From Centroberyx gerrardi (lineage: Eukaryota > Chordata > Actinopteri > Beryciformes > Berycidae), in assembly GCF_048128805.1 (NCBI RefSeq), contig NC_136008.1:20812459-20876458 (forward strand): a DNA stretch of 64,000 bases, read 5' to 3'. A program made the position numbers and the translations under genes. Numbering within the stretch: position 1 is the stretch's first letter; each line of letters begins with the position of its first letter. Shown here one piece after another: positions 12,233 to 25,000 of the stretch. The notes under the pieces were generated by a model. It was given only the letters and a program-made list of their open reading frames with translations, made no database searches and had not been told where the DNA came from.

Positions 12233-12993
12233 TATGGCCTACAATCAGAAATGGTCATCATATCTCTAAAAGCAAAACATGACACCCAGACCAGCATGCT
12301 TGCATATTGGTTTCTCAGCCAAACTACAAACAGTCTCACTGTAATTTCTCCTATTTTAATTTCAATTTCCATTTTTACTTCTGTGCCACAGGCTGGTCGC
12401 GTGGATGAAACCCCCCTGTCGTGCGATCCAATAAGCTTTTACGACGAGTCAAACGTCAAAGCGGTGTGTGACGACGAAGCAATAACAGATGTATTTTCCA
12501 CCCTCACAGACAACCGTTGTATCCAATTGCACAGGGGAATAAGTATTCATGGACTTGAGCTCATACTCCTGTGTGTGTGTGTGTGTGTGCTGTGTTTGTC
12601 CAGCTGACTGGGGGGGGGGGGGGTTGACTGGGGGGGGGGTTGTAAAGGTCAGGGTGACTCAGTGTCAGTGGGCAGCTCAACCCGGCTATAATGGGTCATT
12701 TGCCCCGAGGAACAGCACAACACTCTTCACCTCATTCGGACCACAGCATCATGCCTCTCTCTTTCTGTCTAACTAGAACAGGATCCTGTCAGGCAGTGCT
12801 TACGTCTGACAAGTGGTTCAGTTGGACTCAAGACTCAAGGCTCAACTCTATTTTTTGTGAGAATCAGTAGATAAACTTATCACTTAGATAAACACTGGCC
12901 GTTACTTCCCCTTTTATCTTTTAACCTCAAGACGAGAGGAGGGTTAGAGCTGACCATAACACCCAAGCCTGCACAAACCACTGAGTTACTGGC

Positions 12994-13058
<65 letters not shown>

Positions 13059-16000
13059 TCTATATCTTGTTTTTAATGTCCAAATGTCCCCACAAAGAGT
13101 AGCACCCCCCCCAAAAGAGGTTTCTTGTTAAGACCATTTTCTGGATCTGATTTGGAAAAAAAAAGGTTATTTTTAAAAGGTTATGGGTGGATTTAAATAA
13201 AAGTCTTTAAGTAATGGTTAAGGTTAGGTTATGTAACGGCATGAATTGAGGTTAGAGTTAGGAATTACAGAATAGGGAATGATTCAATGGGGTATTCTGT
13301 GTGTGTGTGTGTGGGCTACTGACACCAGTTTCCAAAACTGAACAGCAGCTCTTATCATGACACCTCAACAGTGCCATCAAGTGGAGAAGAGCGGTATTGC
13401 GTGTACGAGCAACCGTTTTTGTACCGGAGTGTGTATTATCCTGAGTCTAAGTGAATGTCTGAGTGTGTATGTGTAGGCCTTTATTCCTGAGATTCTTGTA
13501 TGGACTGTATATGTGCACTTACCCAGCTGGTCTCTCTGGCTCACTGGTTTCAGCACATTTGAATGTGACCCTCCTGGCAGCAGGAGCAGCGACCGGAGCG
13601 CCCTGAGTGCCCTGAGCACCTTGGCCCGCGGGTCCCAGTCTGACCAGTCGGCTCTCCTCCTCCGCCAGCAGGTCCCGAAATGAGCGTGAGGAGGGCGGTG
13701 ACTGGACTGCTGTTGCCCTGCAGACAGAGGAGTGGTTTTGGGAAAACAAATGAGAGAAAGGAAGAGTGTGGAGCAACACTTGAATTCACTAAAACTATAA
13801 AACTAAAGAGTGGTTGTGCCTTTGCTATTGTGGCCCCTTGACTGTGGAACAACTGTCTTGAAGGTGCAAATCAGCAGAATCCAATGCCATTTTTAAGTCG
13901 ATTAAAGACTCGCTTTTACTCTACAGCCTCTCAGTGTGACCGATGTGATCTACCTGCTGTTTTTGTAATGTGCTCCATCATTTGTGTCTGTTTATCATGT
14001 TTATTGTTCTTTTACCTTTTTGTGAAGCACTGTGTAACAATAGATGCATATGCTATCCAGATAAAGAACATTATGTCATTATTGCATTGTGATCAGACCT
14101 CATTTTTCACACACACTATGCAAAGCAGGCAAGTAGGTGGGGAGGTGGCATTGTCAACAAAAACAACCATGGCAGGTGTTACTGAACAGCTTAGACATTC
14201 TTTTGCTGCGGAAGGGATCGTCTTCCATCTATGACTCTCTAGTAGGAGGTGCAGTGACGACATTTCTACCTGGGGCCCATGTCATGAAGCATGTTCAACA
14301 AAGTCACAAAACCTTTGGCAATCCCAGATAATTGGTTTCACGTTGCTGGTTATCAACTGGCTCTGTCAACCCAGGATTTACCAATCCAGCTATGAGCGCG
14401 TTCATATAGAAGAGGTGGGGTTTGTAACAAGTAGCCAATCAAATGCAACATGGACGGACCCAGAGCAGCGGATGTAAAATGAGATAAGATGAAATTGATC
14501 CTCGTGGGGAAATTAGGTCATAGCGGCGGCAAAAGTAATAAGATTCAGCTGGGAAAAGGAAAATCACATAAGCACACACAATTCGTATCGCTGCCCATCA
14601 TTGAGACACAGTGTTCATTCTTCTCATTGATACAACGTTCATTACATTGGGGCTGTGAAAAGATTTCATATTCACAAAGTCACCTCATGTTCCTGAAGGC
14701 GCAGTGATGGAATATGATTGAATATGAGTGAAGTCTATGAAAGAATTTCAGCGCACTTGATATGCGACAGTAGGCCTAAATTTCATTCACTATTGACAGC
14801 TATGGTCAACTAATATAAGCTACCTGCTATTTGTTAGAAGCCCTATAGCCAGAGTGGGTCAATGGCCTTGAAAATCTACAAACGTGTATTAAATCTGATG
14901 TAGCCTAATAAATATCTCAGATATAACAAACCACCATGGAAAGTGGTTCTACCAGTCTGTAAACACAGTCACCCTGCTAACAGCCCTTCTTACTATCTGT
15001 TAATTCAATATTTCCCTCCTGTACAGTTCTTTATATTACTTGTCACTTTAATTTGAATGAATGGTGACTCCATGTTTCTAGAGAGCTGATTGGTGTGAGG
15101 TGGGCCTTTTATACGTTCTGATCTGATAGCCTGAACTGAACCTGCTCCAGAGCAGGTTAGCTGTGCAGCATAGGTTACCATGGTAATAAAAGTGAGCCAC
15201 CTTCGTGAGACCGAAAAGCCAGGGTTAAGCCCAAAGTTAGCTCGCTAACATACTAAGAGACAGGCCCCTGGTGAATGGATACATTATCACTAATGCCAAC
15301 ACACTGTGTGGACTGCAGAGTCCTGGCTGAGATCCAGTCACTTCTGGAGCTGGTCTGGTAGATCGGATCACATTACGACTACAATGTGTACTGTGTGCAT
15401 TTATACCATGCATTAACATGCATTTTCCCTGATCCAGATAAGATATCCAGACAAAGATCGTGGTATTAAACAGGTGTAAATGGGGGTCACAGTGTTCATC
15501 TTCAAGGCGCCATGTAAATAAAGTTGACTTCACTAAAAAACTGTAATACAACAAAAAAACAAAAAATATTTTCTTGTACTTAAGTCAAGCTCTTCAGTAT
15601 TATCTTTACAGCTTTTTTCCACTTCTTGTAAATCTGTCGACGAAGACACTATTTATATATGTAGTAGTATTCTCAATATGTCCTCTTGTGGTAATTACTT
15701 ATTGTATTATCTTGAATACTCTGTATCTGGTCCTGATGCTGGTCCTGAGTTAAGCAAGACAGTAACACTGTCAGGGTTAGGGGTTCGGTTCCCACTGGGA
15801 TCACCCATGCTACAAATGTATGCACTCATGGTCTTGTGCTATGAAGGCATCAAGAGGAACCATGAAGTTAACTCATGACAGTGGTGCTACTGCAGTGTTC
15901 TTCATACAGTAGCTAGGCCCACTCACCAGGCCTTCCCACTGCTTTTGGATGGGGTGACGGCAGCGGTTGGTTTGGACACAGCGGACTCCACACTGGCCTC

Positions 16001-19000
16001 CTTGTTGGCCATGGCCATCATCTTCCTCTGCTTCTGGGACAGCTTAGTAGGAATAGGGGAGTGCTTGCTGATAATGCTGACACTGCAGACAGACAGGAAA
16101 ATATCAACAGTTAGCCAAGTGAAGAACAGTGAGGAAATAACGTTCATTCAAGTATTTCACAACAGCTTTCCTTCACACATTTAATAGCAATCACAGGCAT
16201 CACAGTTTTTACACAAGGCAACAGGAAACGTAATTTTGAAAATGCCAAATGCAGTGATGAGATGCATCATTTTCAAGTTCTGACAAAATCCAGTCGGTGG
16301 TGTCTAAGATGATGTATGTAAAGGACAGATGGACAAATGAACAAACTGGCGGATGGAGACTGATCCATAGTCCAATGTCGTACCTCCCAGGGCTTTTAGG
16401 AGTGGCTCCGAGGGTCTGCAGAGAGTTGGCTTCCATGTCCATGATGGCTCTCAGATCCAAGACCGGGGGCGGACGGGCAGGACTGCAGATCGGAATAACA
16501 CCAAGTCACACATACTGCGTAGGACATACAGCTCAACTTTCACTTTGATTTACTGACAGCTCCCTCCTTTCTCCATACCGCCTCCTCAAAATGAAATAGG
16601 AGGATATAAAGTTTGCGCCAAAGTCAGGGTAATCTGTATCAAATCTCAAATCTGTTTTTCAAAGCATGTAAAACAACCAATTTCTCCCCTCTGAACTTCC
16701 TCACTCCAGCCTTTTCAGAAGGCAGGAGAGAAAAGGAAAGAGGTTGTAAGAAAAGAGGAGAAGATGTTTTGAGATGTAGCCCAGGATCATGAAAGCCCGT
16801 CTCACCAGGCTGGGACCTTGGGGATTGGCTCTGGAGCGGAGCTCCTGGGGGGCGTAGGGAGGCCGTTCCTCAGGGAGGTGGGGGTGCTGGGTGGGGTCTT
16901 CAGCCTCTGATTAACAGCCTTCTCATCCTGAAATTAAGATTTCATGGTGCGCTCATAGTATCTTTAGTATCAGGATCAGCTATGCAGGCTAAAAGATAAT
17001 CTGTTTTATAAAGTCTCACCTACTATACTGTTTTTTATCTGTTAAGCTATTCTGAACAAGCTGTTTTTATCAGTTAATCTATTCTGAATAAACTGTTCTT
17101 ATCTGTTAAGCTATAAATTCTTATCTGTTAAGCAATAAGGCGTGTTTGACCAGTGCACAAAAACATATACATTTTACTTTTTTGTTTTTTCATTGTTTCA
17201 TTTCATAGTTTGAATTTTAAGCACATGCTGCATATCCAAGATGTAAAATATCCAAATTTTCGGCAAGTTTGCAATCCAAGTGCATGTGCCTGTTATGGTG
17301 ACATGATATTCACCTCGGGCCTGTCATGGAAGACAGGTGACTGCATGTCCCGGGGGCTGCCCACCCCCATGTAGCTGCCCTCAGAGTCTGACGTCAGCAG
17401 CTCCTGCAGGGACTCGGTGGAGTTGGCCTTGCCTGACTTCACCAGGCAGGGGGAAACCACTGGGAGGGAACAGAGGGCGTTACTGAAGTTATTATTACAA
17501 AGGGAGCTGATGGTTGAGATGGTAAGAATACTTAGTGTGGTCTGTCATGATCTTGTGTGAGTATGTGCTGACAGGTAGTGAATCTAAATGGATATTAACC
17601 TGTAATGTTATAATAATATTATAATCAATATAGCCTAGCTGTCTGTGTGTGTGTGTGTGTGTGTGTGTGCACCTGCAGTAGGGGGGCTCTGAATGATATC
17701 AGAGAGGGTGTAGCCTCCTGAGCTGTCAGAGCGTCGCCGCGGTTTCTTCTTAGCCTTCATCTTGGCCTTCTTCAACAGAGTTTCCCTATGAAGGGGATCA
17801 ATTTGTACAATCAATTTTTATTTGGGTTAAAAAAAATAATTTGTAAGACCTCTGAAGCTATTTAAGATCCAAAGGCAAAATTTTGCCACATTTAAGACAT
17901 TTTAAAAGGCCTTTAATTTAAGTAATTCAATTTAAAACATTTAAAAGACTTTTTAAAGGAGCTGCAGACACCCTGGCGTAGCTCCTGGTGTCTTCAGTTT
18001 TGGGTCTCTGTCCCCTAAGTGGTCAGGACTCAGCCTTTTTCTGGTCTGTACCCACATGAGAAGAACAGTCATGTGTTTTAAAAGAGGCTGGGTCCTGTAG
18101 CAAGAGTCAAATTTTTTTTTTTTAATCATCCATATCTCTTTAGTATTGCAAAAATGATTTAACCTGCAAGAACATGGAAATAATTTGTAATAATCTTGTG
18201 TACTTTGTGTACCTGCAGGAGTGATCCAGTTCTGCTTCTGTTTTGGGGTTGAACGTTGAGTCCAAATCCTCCTCCTCATACACACTGAGGTCTGGGGCAC
18301 CGGGGTAGGGGGTGATGAATCTCCTCTGCATGGCTGGGATCTGATACCAAACAGAACAAAAACAGAGGGATTAAAATATCTCAAGATGCATTATAAGACT
18401 CTTATTTATTTATTTTAACTCGCAGTCAAACAGTTCCAGCATAAGGTAAATTGTATATAAGAACTTGACCCTGTTTTCATTTTCATCAAATATGGTAGAA
18501 AAAGACAAGGTGGACTTGAAGAAAAAAATCCACCCGGGGGGAACCTCTTACACTGTTAGATGTCATCAATCTGTGATGTCCAATGCTTTGCAGGAGAAAG
18601 AAGCCCTTGCTCTTTGATTCTGAGGGACTGATGTTTACTGCTGATGTTTTAGATAGCAAAAAATGTTCTGCTTTTAAACTCCATTGTACCGGAAATATCT
18701 CGACGTGACGTCAGGCTCTACATTTGGCCAATCATTCATGGGAATAAGAAAAATACACCACCAAACAGTAAAATGGGCCCAGAAATGCAAGGTACAGTGT
18801 CGATACAGTGTTACAGTGTTTTAGGGTGGATATTTCCTTTAACTTGACAAGACTCTTGACAGGTCTTGACACTTACTGGTTTCTGTGGGCTAAATTTAAG
18901 ACTTTAAGACATTCTTAGTGCCAGCTCAAATAAATTTAAGATCATTTTACCCCCCAAAATTAGCCTGAACATAACAAAAAACAAAGCATGTGTCTGCAAA

Positions 19001-22000
19001 ACCTAAATTTTTAAGAGCTCTGAAACTGTATTTAAGACTCAAACACAACATTTAAGAGTATATAAGACTGTTGAAGGCCTTAAATTTAGATAATTCAACT
19101 TTTAAAAAGACGTTTTAAGGACCTGCACACACCCTGCTTGAATAGCCTTCAGGGGGTCGACATAACACTGGCTAGATACACTAAAAATATCACTAGATAC
19201 ACCTTCTCTGTTTTGTTTCGTCTTCCCAAATGGGAAATGAGAGCCTATTCAACTCCTACTTTGGCCAGGTATTTTAAGCGATTCCTTTTAGCCTCTAGTT
19301 GAGCTGTGGTGCCTCCCTAAAGTGAAGATGAGAACCAGGCAGGCTGTACGGGTTAACTGGAGGGGGGGGAAATGACTCACCATCCTCCTGTAGGCTGCAG
19401 AGAGCTCCAGCAGCACTTCATCACTAAGAATATCCAGCGCTCTGAGGGCAACACAAACAGGCGAGGGAGCAAGCAGACAGACACATATATAGACACACAA
19501 CATATGTATATGCACACACACACACACACAACATATATGCACACACACATGGAACAAGAAGAATTTTTAGTGTCTCTCCTGAAGCAAAATAATAAATACA
19601 TCCAGGTTTTGTATGCATCAGAATTTCCTTGCCCAGAAATATAGTGAATACACAGTGAACAAAATCTTGCACAGAATGACACTATACTCACTATAAAACA
19701 CTATAAAACTATAAGACACTATAAAAAAGGTCCTATATAGTACCAGAAACATTTTTTATTTGGCTTATACCAGAGTAGGACCCTTTTAAACTAGCAGCAT
19801 TAAAAGCCCTTTTTAAAGCCACACTGGGTTATTTATTCGGATCTGCCAGTTTTATCCAAATCAGACAGTAATTTGAGTCATTACAGCTCTATATTTTAGC
19901 CCAAGAACTACTGAAGAACCTTCTTTTCTCTGTGTGCACCAACTCACTTGGACTCCAGCAGGGCAGCCATGTTGAGCACGATGAACTGGAGGCAGGAGAG
20001 TTTAAGCTGCTCGGCGTTGTACATGGCAGCAAACTCCAGCAGCTCCGCAGCATTCTTCAGAGTCACTGACAAGAGCAAAGCAAGCAGCTTAGACATCATC
20101 TCCGGGTAATCACTCTCCAAGATGTTATGCAGTTATGACGTGGAAAAAGTGTTCTCTACCATCTTTTCGGCTTGTAAAATCATGCTGCATTCACGTCATG
20201 GGGGAAAGATGAGTGTAATATTTAAAAATAGAATTTTAATACAAGTCACCTTTCAGATCTTAAGTACTACTTGGGAATTTGGGGTTTGGCATTGGACCCC
20301 AGTTTCTTTCTCCCAGTTTAGACAACGATACATTCATTTCAAATAAAACCTACAAAATGAAGGATTTCCAGTCATTTTGTGATCACAACTCTTAAAAAAA
20401 AAATCCAACCTAAAACACTGAAAAATGGCACACACATACAGTATTTGCTGGATTTTTTCAAATATGGTTCACATTACAATGTTTGGTTTACTGCAAAACA
20501 ATAAGTCAAATGTATCACTGCATGTTAATTGTGGAAAAGCTGATTGGAGCAACAAAAGTCTGCAGAAAACATCAGTCATGGCGTCTTGACGGCCTCAAAC
20601 AAGTACAAACGTATGAACACTTCCAAGTCCTTGCTTTTTACCCTCAAGTAGTTCTAATGGTTATACCCACATGATGTGAATGCAGCATTACATACAGATG
20701 AAAGGAGTCGGAAAAAGATGATGGCACAGTAAGAGGTTTGAGAGGCGAGGAGAGGGATAAGAGAGACAGGACGTACAATTCTCAGTTATGGCGACCTCGC
20801 AAATCTCCTTCAGTCGTGTGATGAGCAGCTGGTCAGCCACAACCAGGACGTTGCAGACAAACTCTACATTTAGAGACTCTGGGGGGAAAAGAAGCAAAGG
20901 GACAGTCTGACCAAAAAGTACTGTTGAGTCTGGCAAATCAGTAAACCATTGAGCTTCTAATATGTTAGCAACACCAATTCAAAAGGTGCTTTCAGTCAAC
21001 ATAAAACTTGAGAATCTACCTTTGATGGTGGGAGACTCGTCGGTGTAAATATACTCCAGAATGGCCTGCAGAATCTCTGAGCTAGTGGGCATCTCCAGTG
21101 CAGTACAGGATGTGGCCTGAGGGGGCGCAAGACAACAGTGTTACCAGCCCTGGACAACCAAGTTCAACACTGAGATGACACAGACACCCGTGAAACTGTT
21201 TTGTGTTCAGCATGGACAAGAATTTGTAACCATCATGCCTTTATAGAGGGGTTTATAAGAGTGACAAATTTGTTAGGGAATAAACATGAAAAAAAAACAT
21301 GGCATACCTCAATCCAGGGGTTCCCCAGCATACTGTGGAAGTACTCTGTAGAAAACACAGGAAGAAAGATGAGAATCCAACAGTCATCAACTTTTAAGCT
21401 ATTTCAAATCACATGAATCCAATACTTCAACAAAATGGACTTGATAATCACACACTTGAAGACCTGTGTATTTAAACGTGTGTCTTTTATATGCTAAGTC
21501 TAAATGAACAGAGAGGTGAAGTATGACACAACTTTGTAGGCTGTAAAGTTAGCATTTCTGCCATTTGGTGTGTAGTCCAAAATCCCTATGGAAAATATGA
21601 ACAGGATTTGCAAGAAACACCATCAAGTCTGTGCTACACTGTGAATTTTTGTCCTTTAATTACTTTTTACAGATTGTTGCAGGCGGAATGTTAATCCTTT
21701 GGGAAAGGGGACTACAACAGTAGTTAGCCTGTAGCTAGCAACAACTGGGAAACACAACAACTGGAACAGAACTAACAAGAACAAGGCAACTATAACTATT
21801 TATGAACAATAACTATAATATCTATTCGATGCAACGCTATGAAAATCTTAATTTGAATGTACAACGAGGTGAGAGGTAAAGGAAGTCACTCATCAGTGAT
21901 AATGTAGTCTGCTTTCCCCAATGATTAGCATTTCCTTAAAAGAAAAAAAAAATCAAAGTAACTAAACTAAATTAACTAAAAAGATCAAAATTCACAAAGG

Positions 22001-25000
22001 TGATGCTAGGTGATGTATTTTAACCCCCGGAAGAAAGCGTGGTATATCTCATGGGTATCTGCTAAACACAGCCCTTATTTTAGGCATTTTTTGAAAAGCC
22101 CATTCATATTTCCCATAGGGATTTTAGACTACACACCAAATTGCATAGATGCTAGTCTATCCCAAAATGACAACATCCACTTTGCTGACAAGGTGGTAAG
22201 AAATTCTCACCAAGTCTGGCACAGAGCACACTTTTGTGACAGGGAAACTCTTTCCCATCTTCAGATTTCAGAGTAACATCACAAAGGTAGGAGCTGTGGA
22301 GAGACAAGGAGAGGCGTGTCAGAGAATGAATATATTGTTTATAACAATCTAGTCTACAGCTACTCCTGTTATTACACAATAGTATCACTTGCCATTTTTT
22401 CTGGTTGAATTTGGGTTTGTTGCCAGTTTTCTTGTGAATCACATTGATCTTTCCGTTTTCATATTTGACTCCGTCCAGTCTGTCAAGGAATAAAGGAGAC
22501 ACTGTTGAAACAAATGACACCAAGTCATATACTGCCTCAGGTTTAGAGCACCGCTGGTTTCTCACCGTGCAGACAGGCTGCCCAGGCCCAGCTTCTTTGC
22601 GATGCCCTGTAAGGTTTTCACTGGGTTGGCCCCTCCTTCGTTGGCTCCGGCCTTGTCACCTTTGCCTCCCTTCCCTTTCTTGCCGGGCTTGGAGCCCTTG
22701 CTCTTGGCCTTGTCCGCGTCTCCTTTGGTTGCGGGGGGAAGGGAGCGGTAGACCTCGAGGGCCGAGCGACCTCTCAGGCCCAAGTCCTGCAGGCTGCTGA
22801 TAAGCCTCTCCTGCTCTGAATCCTGGCCAAGGGAAAAGAGACAGCGGGGCACACTCTTTATGAAATAGTGGGGTTTGACAGGTTTTTGAGGGCTGATACC
22901 GATATTTAGGGGTTGAAGCTGCTGATAATGGATGTTCAATATCTTTAAATTTGACCATTTTCACATACAGCAAAATTACTGTTTCGTATTTAGTGTTTCC
23001 CCAAGAAGTATTTTATTCTTGTCCGGGTGGAAAAGCCTCTGAATCAGTATTTAGACCATCATGGGACACTAAAACTCTCCACTGGAAGACATGCCAGCTC
23101 CTTAAGGCAGGGTGAGGCAGGTTTCATTGCAGGTTTTGCAGACTAACACCTCTAAAGCTGCTGAGTAAAATCCTCCCACACCACACTGGAATTAAGACAG
23201 AATTATAATACTAATAACAACCAATTTCATTATCTGTGGTCAGAGAGGAGCCTCCGTCATATCGGAGGTGGATTGCATGACAAGCTGATATCCAATTTAC
23301 TACTCAAAATGAGTCCATTCACTCTCCTCACCTGGTTCTGGCTCGGCGGGGCCCCGGAGACTCTGGGCCGGGCCCCGTGCACCAGCAGCTCACAGGAGTC
23401 GGTGTAGATGAAGTGCAGGGCGTACTCCAGCATCTCCGGGGGGATCTTCTCCAAGATGAGCAGATCGCAGCCCACGGCGTCTTCGCTCCTCCTCACCTCT
23501 CCGTCCGGCTCCTCGTCGATCTCGCCGCGCTCGCCCACGAACTGCTTCCGGAAGAACTCGGACCTCATGGACAGGATGTACTTGTGGGCGGGGAAGGTGC
23601 GGTCGCCGGCCTGCAGCGTCACATCGTGGATACTGTCCATTTCGTCCGCCTCCTCCAGAAGTCCGCGGAAGTGTTGGGAGAAGGAGGAGGGAGAGACGGT
23701 GGGAATCTCGTACAAGCTGGATTGAAGAAACGGGGTGGAGAGGGAAGTCAGAAAAACGCTAAATCAAATTCCACAATTCTAGCACAAGTAAACAGGGAAT
23801 GACACCTCTCTCTCAAAATCAAATCTCTCAGAGGAAAAATTTAATTACTTATTCATACAGCAGCTTATGGAGGGGTGAGATAATTTCACTTGTTTCCAAT
23901 GGAGTTTTGAGAATTTTCTTCAAACAAGTGAAAACATCTTCTTGAAACAAGTTAATTTACATTGGAAACAATTATTATCTCACCCCACTGGCAGATCTTT
24001 TCACTTGTTTTAGGAAAAATAGGTTTTAAGACTCAATACTAGACTAAATGATTTGTTACGATAATATCTGCAGAGTAAATAAAGTGAATGGCTTACATGC
24101 AATGCTGAGAGAAATGGTGTCATTCCCCAAAGGCTTTAACTAGCACTGAAAACAAATGCTAACGAGAGGCTGCTACCAATCTCTCAGAATATCTTCACAC
24201 TGGTGTTTTCTTTCTAAGTTATAGGGGAAATCCTGAATCTTTGTGCTTCAGCAGAGACGGTATCTACCTTGTTTTGGGATCAGACTGAAGCACTCCAAAA
24301 TTTCGGCCTTTGGAGTCCATGGTGATGCTGACGGCTCGGTGGACGTAGGGGAGTTTCTCCAGGCGGATTCTCTCGTACACTGTTCCAGCATCTGAATGGC
24401 CGCAAACCTCCACGCTACCATCTGTAACATGACAAGAGTTTGAATCAGAAGCAGAATCAGTGACATCTGGACTTGCTATTATGTTATGTCTTTTATCCCA
24501 TAATTTTCTTAAACATTATGTTGTTTGTACCCTCTATTCTTATCCCTTTTCACTTGTGCCTTCTTGTTTTTACTTGCTCTAATAAATTTTATGAGAAATT
24601 AAGTTCATTATTATCAGTCAAAATAAGAGCACCAATTTTAATAATTCGAAACATCAATAAACACTAATATCAGTTCACCACTGTAAAACACCAGTATTCT
24701 ATATTGCTCACCTTTCTTCTCCCCGTACTTCTTATATTCTCCGGCCCACACACCACTGAAGCCCTCCCCTTCCTGAGTCACAAACATCATGTTGTTCTTG
24801 CTGAGAGCGATGTCCGACATAAAAACCTGACGGCCGTACGCCCACCGGCACTGTCTCACCGAGCTGCCTGAGGAGCGCCAGCAGAACACCTGAGAGAGAG
24901 GGAGAGGCAACAAAATTAAAAGTAGTCTTTACAATAATAACATTTATGATAAGAGTTCAAAACCATTTTCATGTAAAGAACCCCAAATTAGAGAAGCATT

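Noticed and set aside
22388..22392. GT donor for ibtk exon 14
   Set aside because: It gives an immediate stop in exon 15 and breaks the family match; the GC donor keeps both frame and residues.
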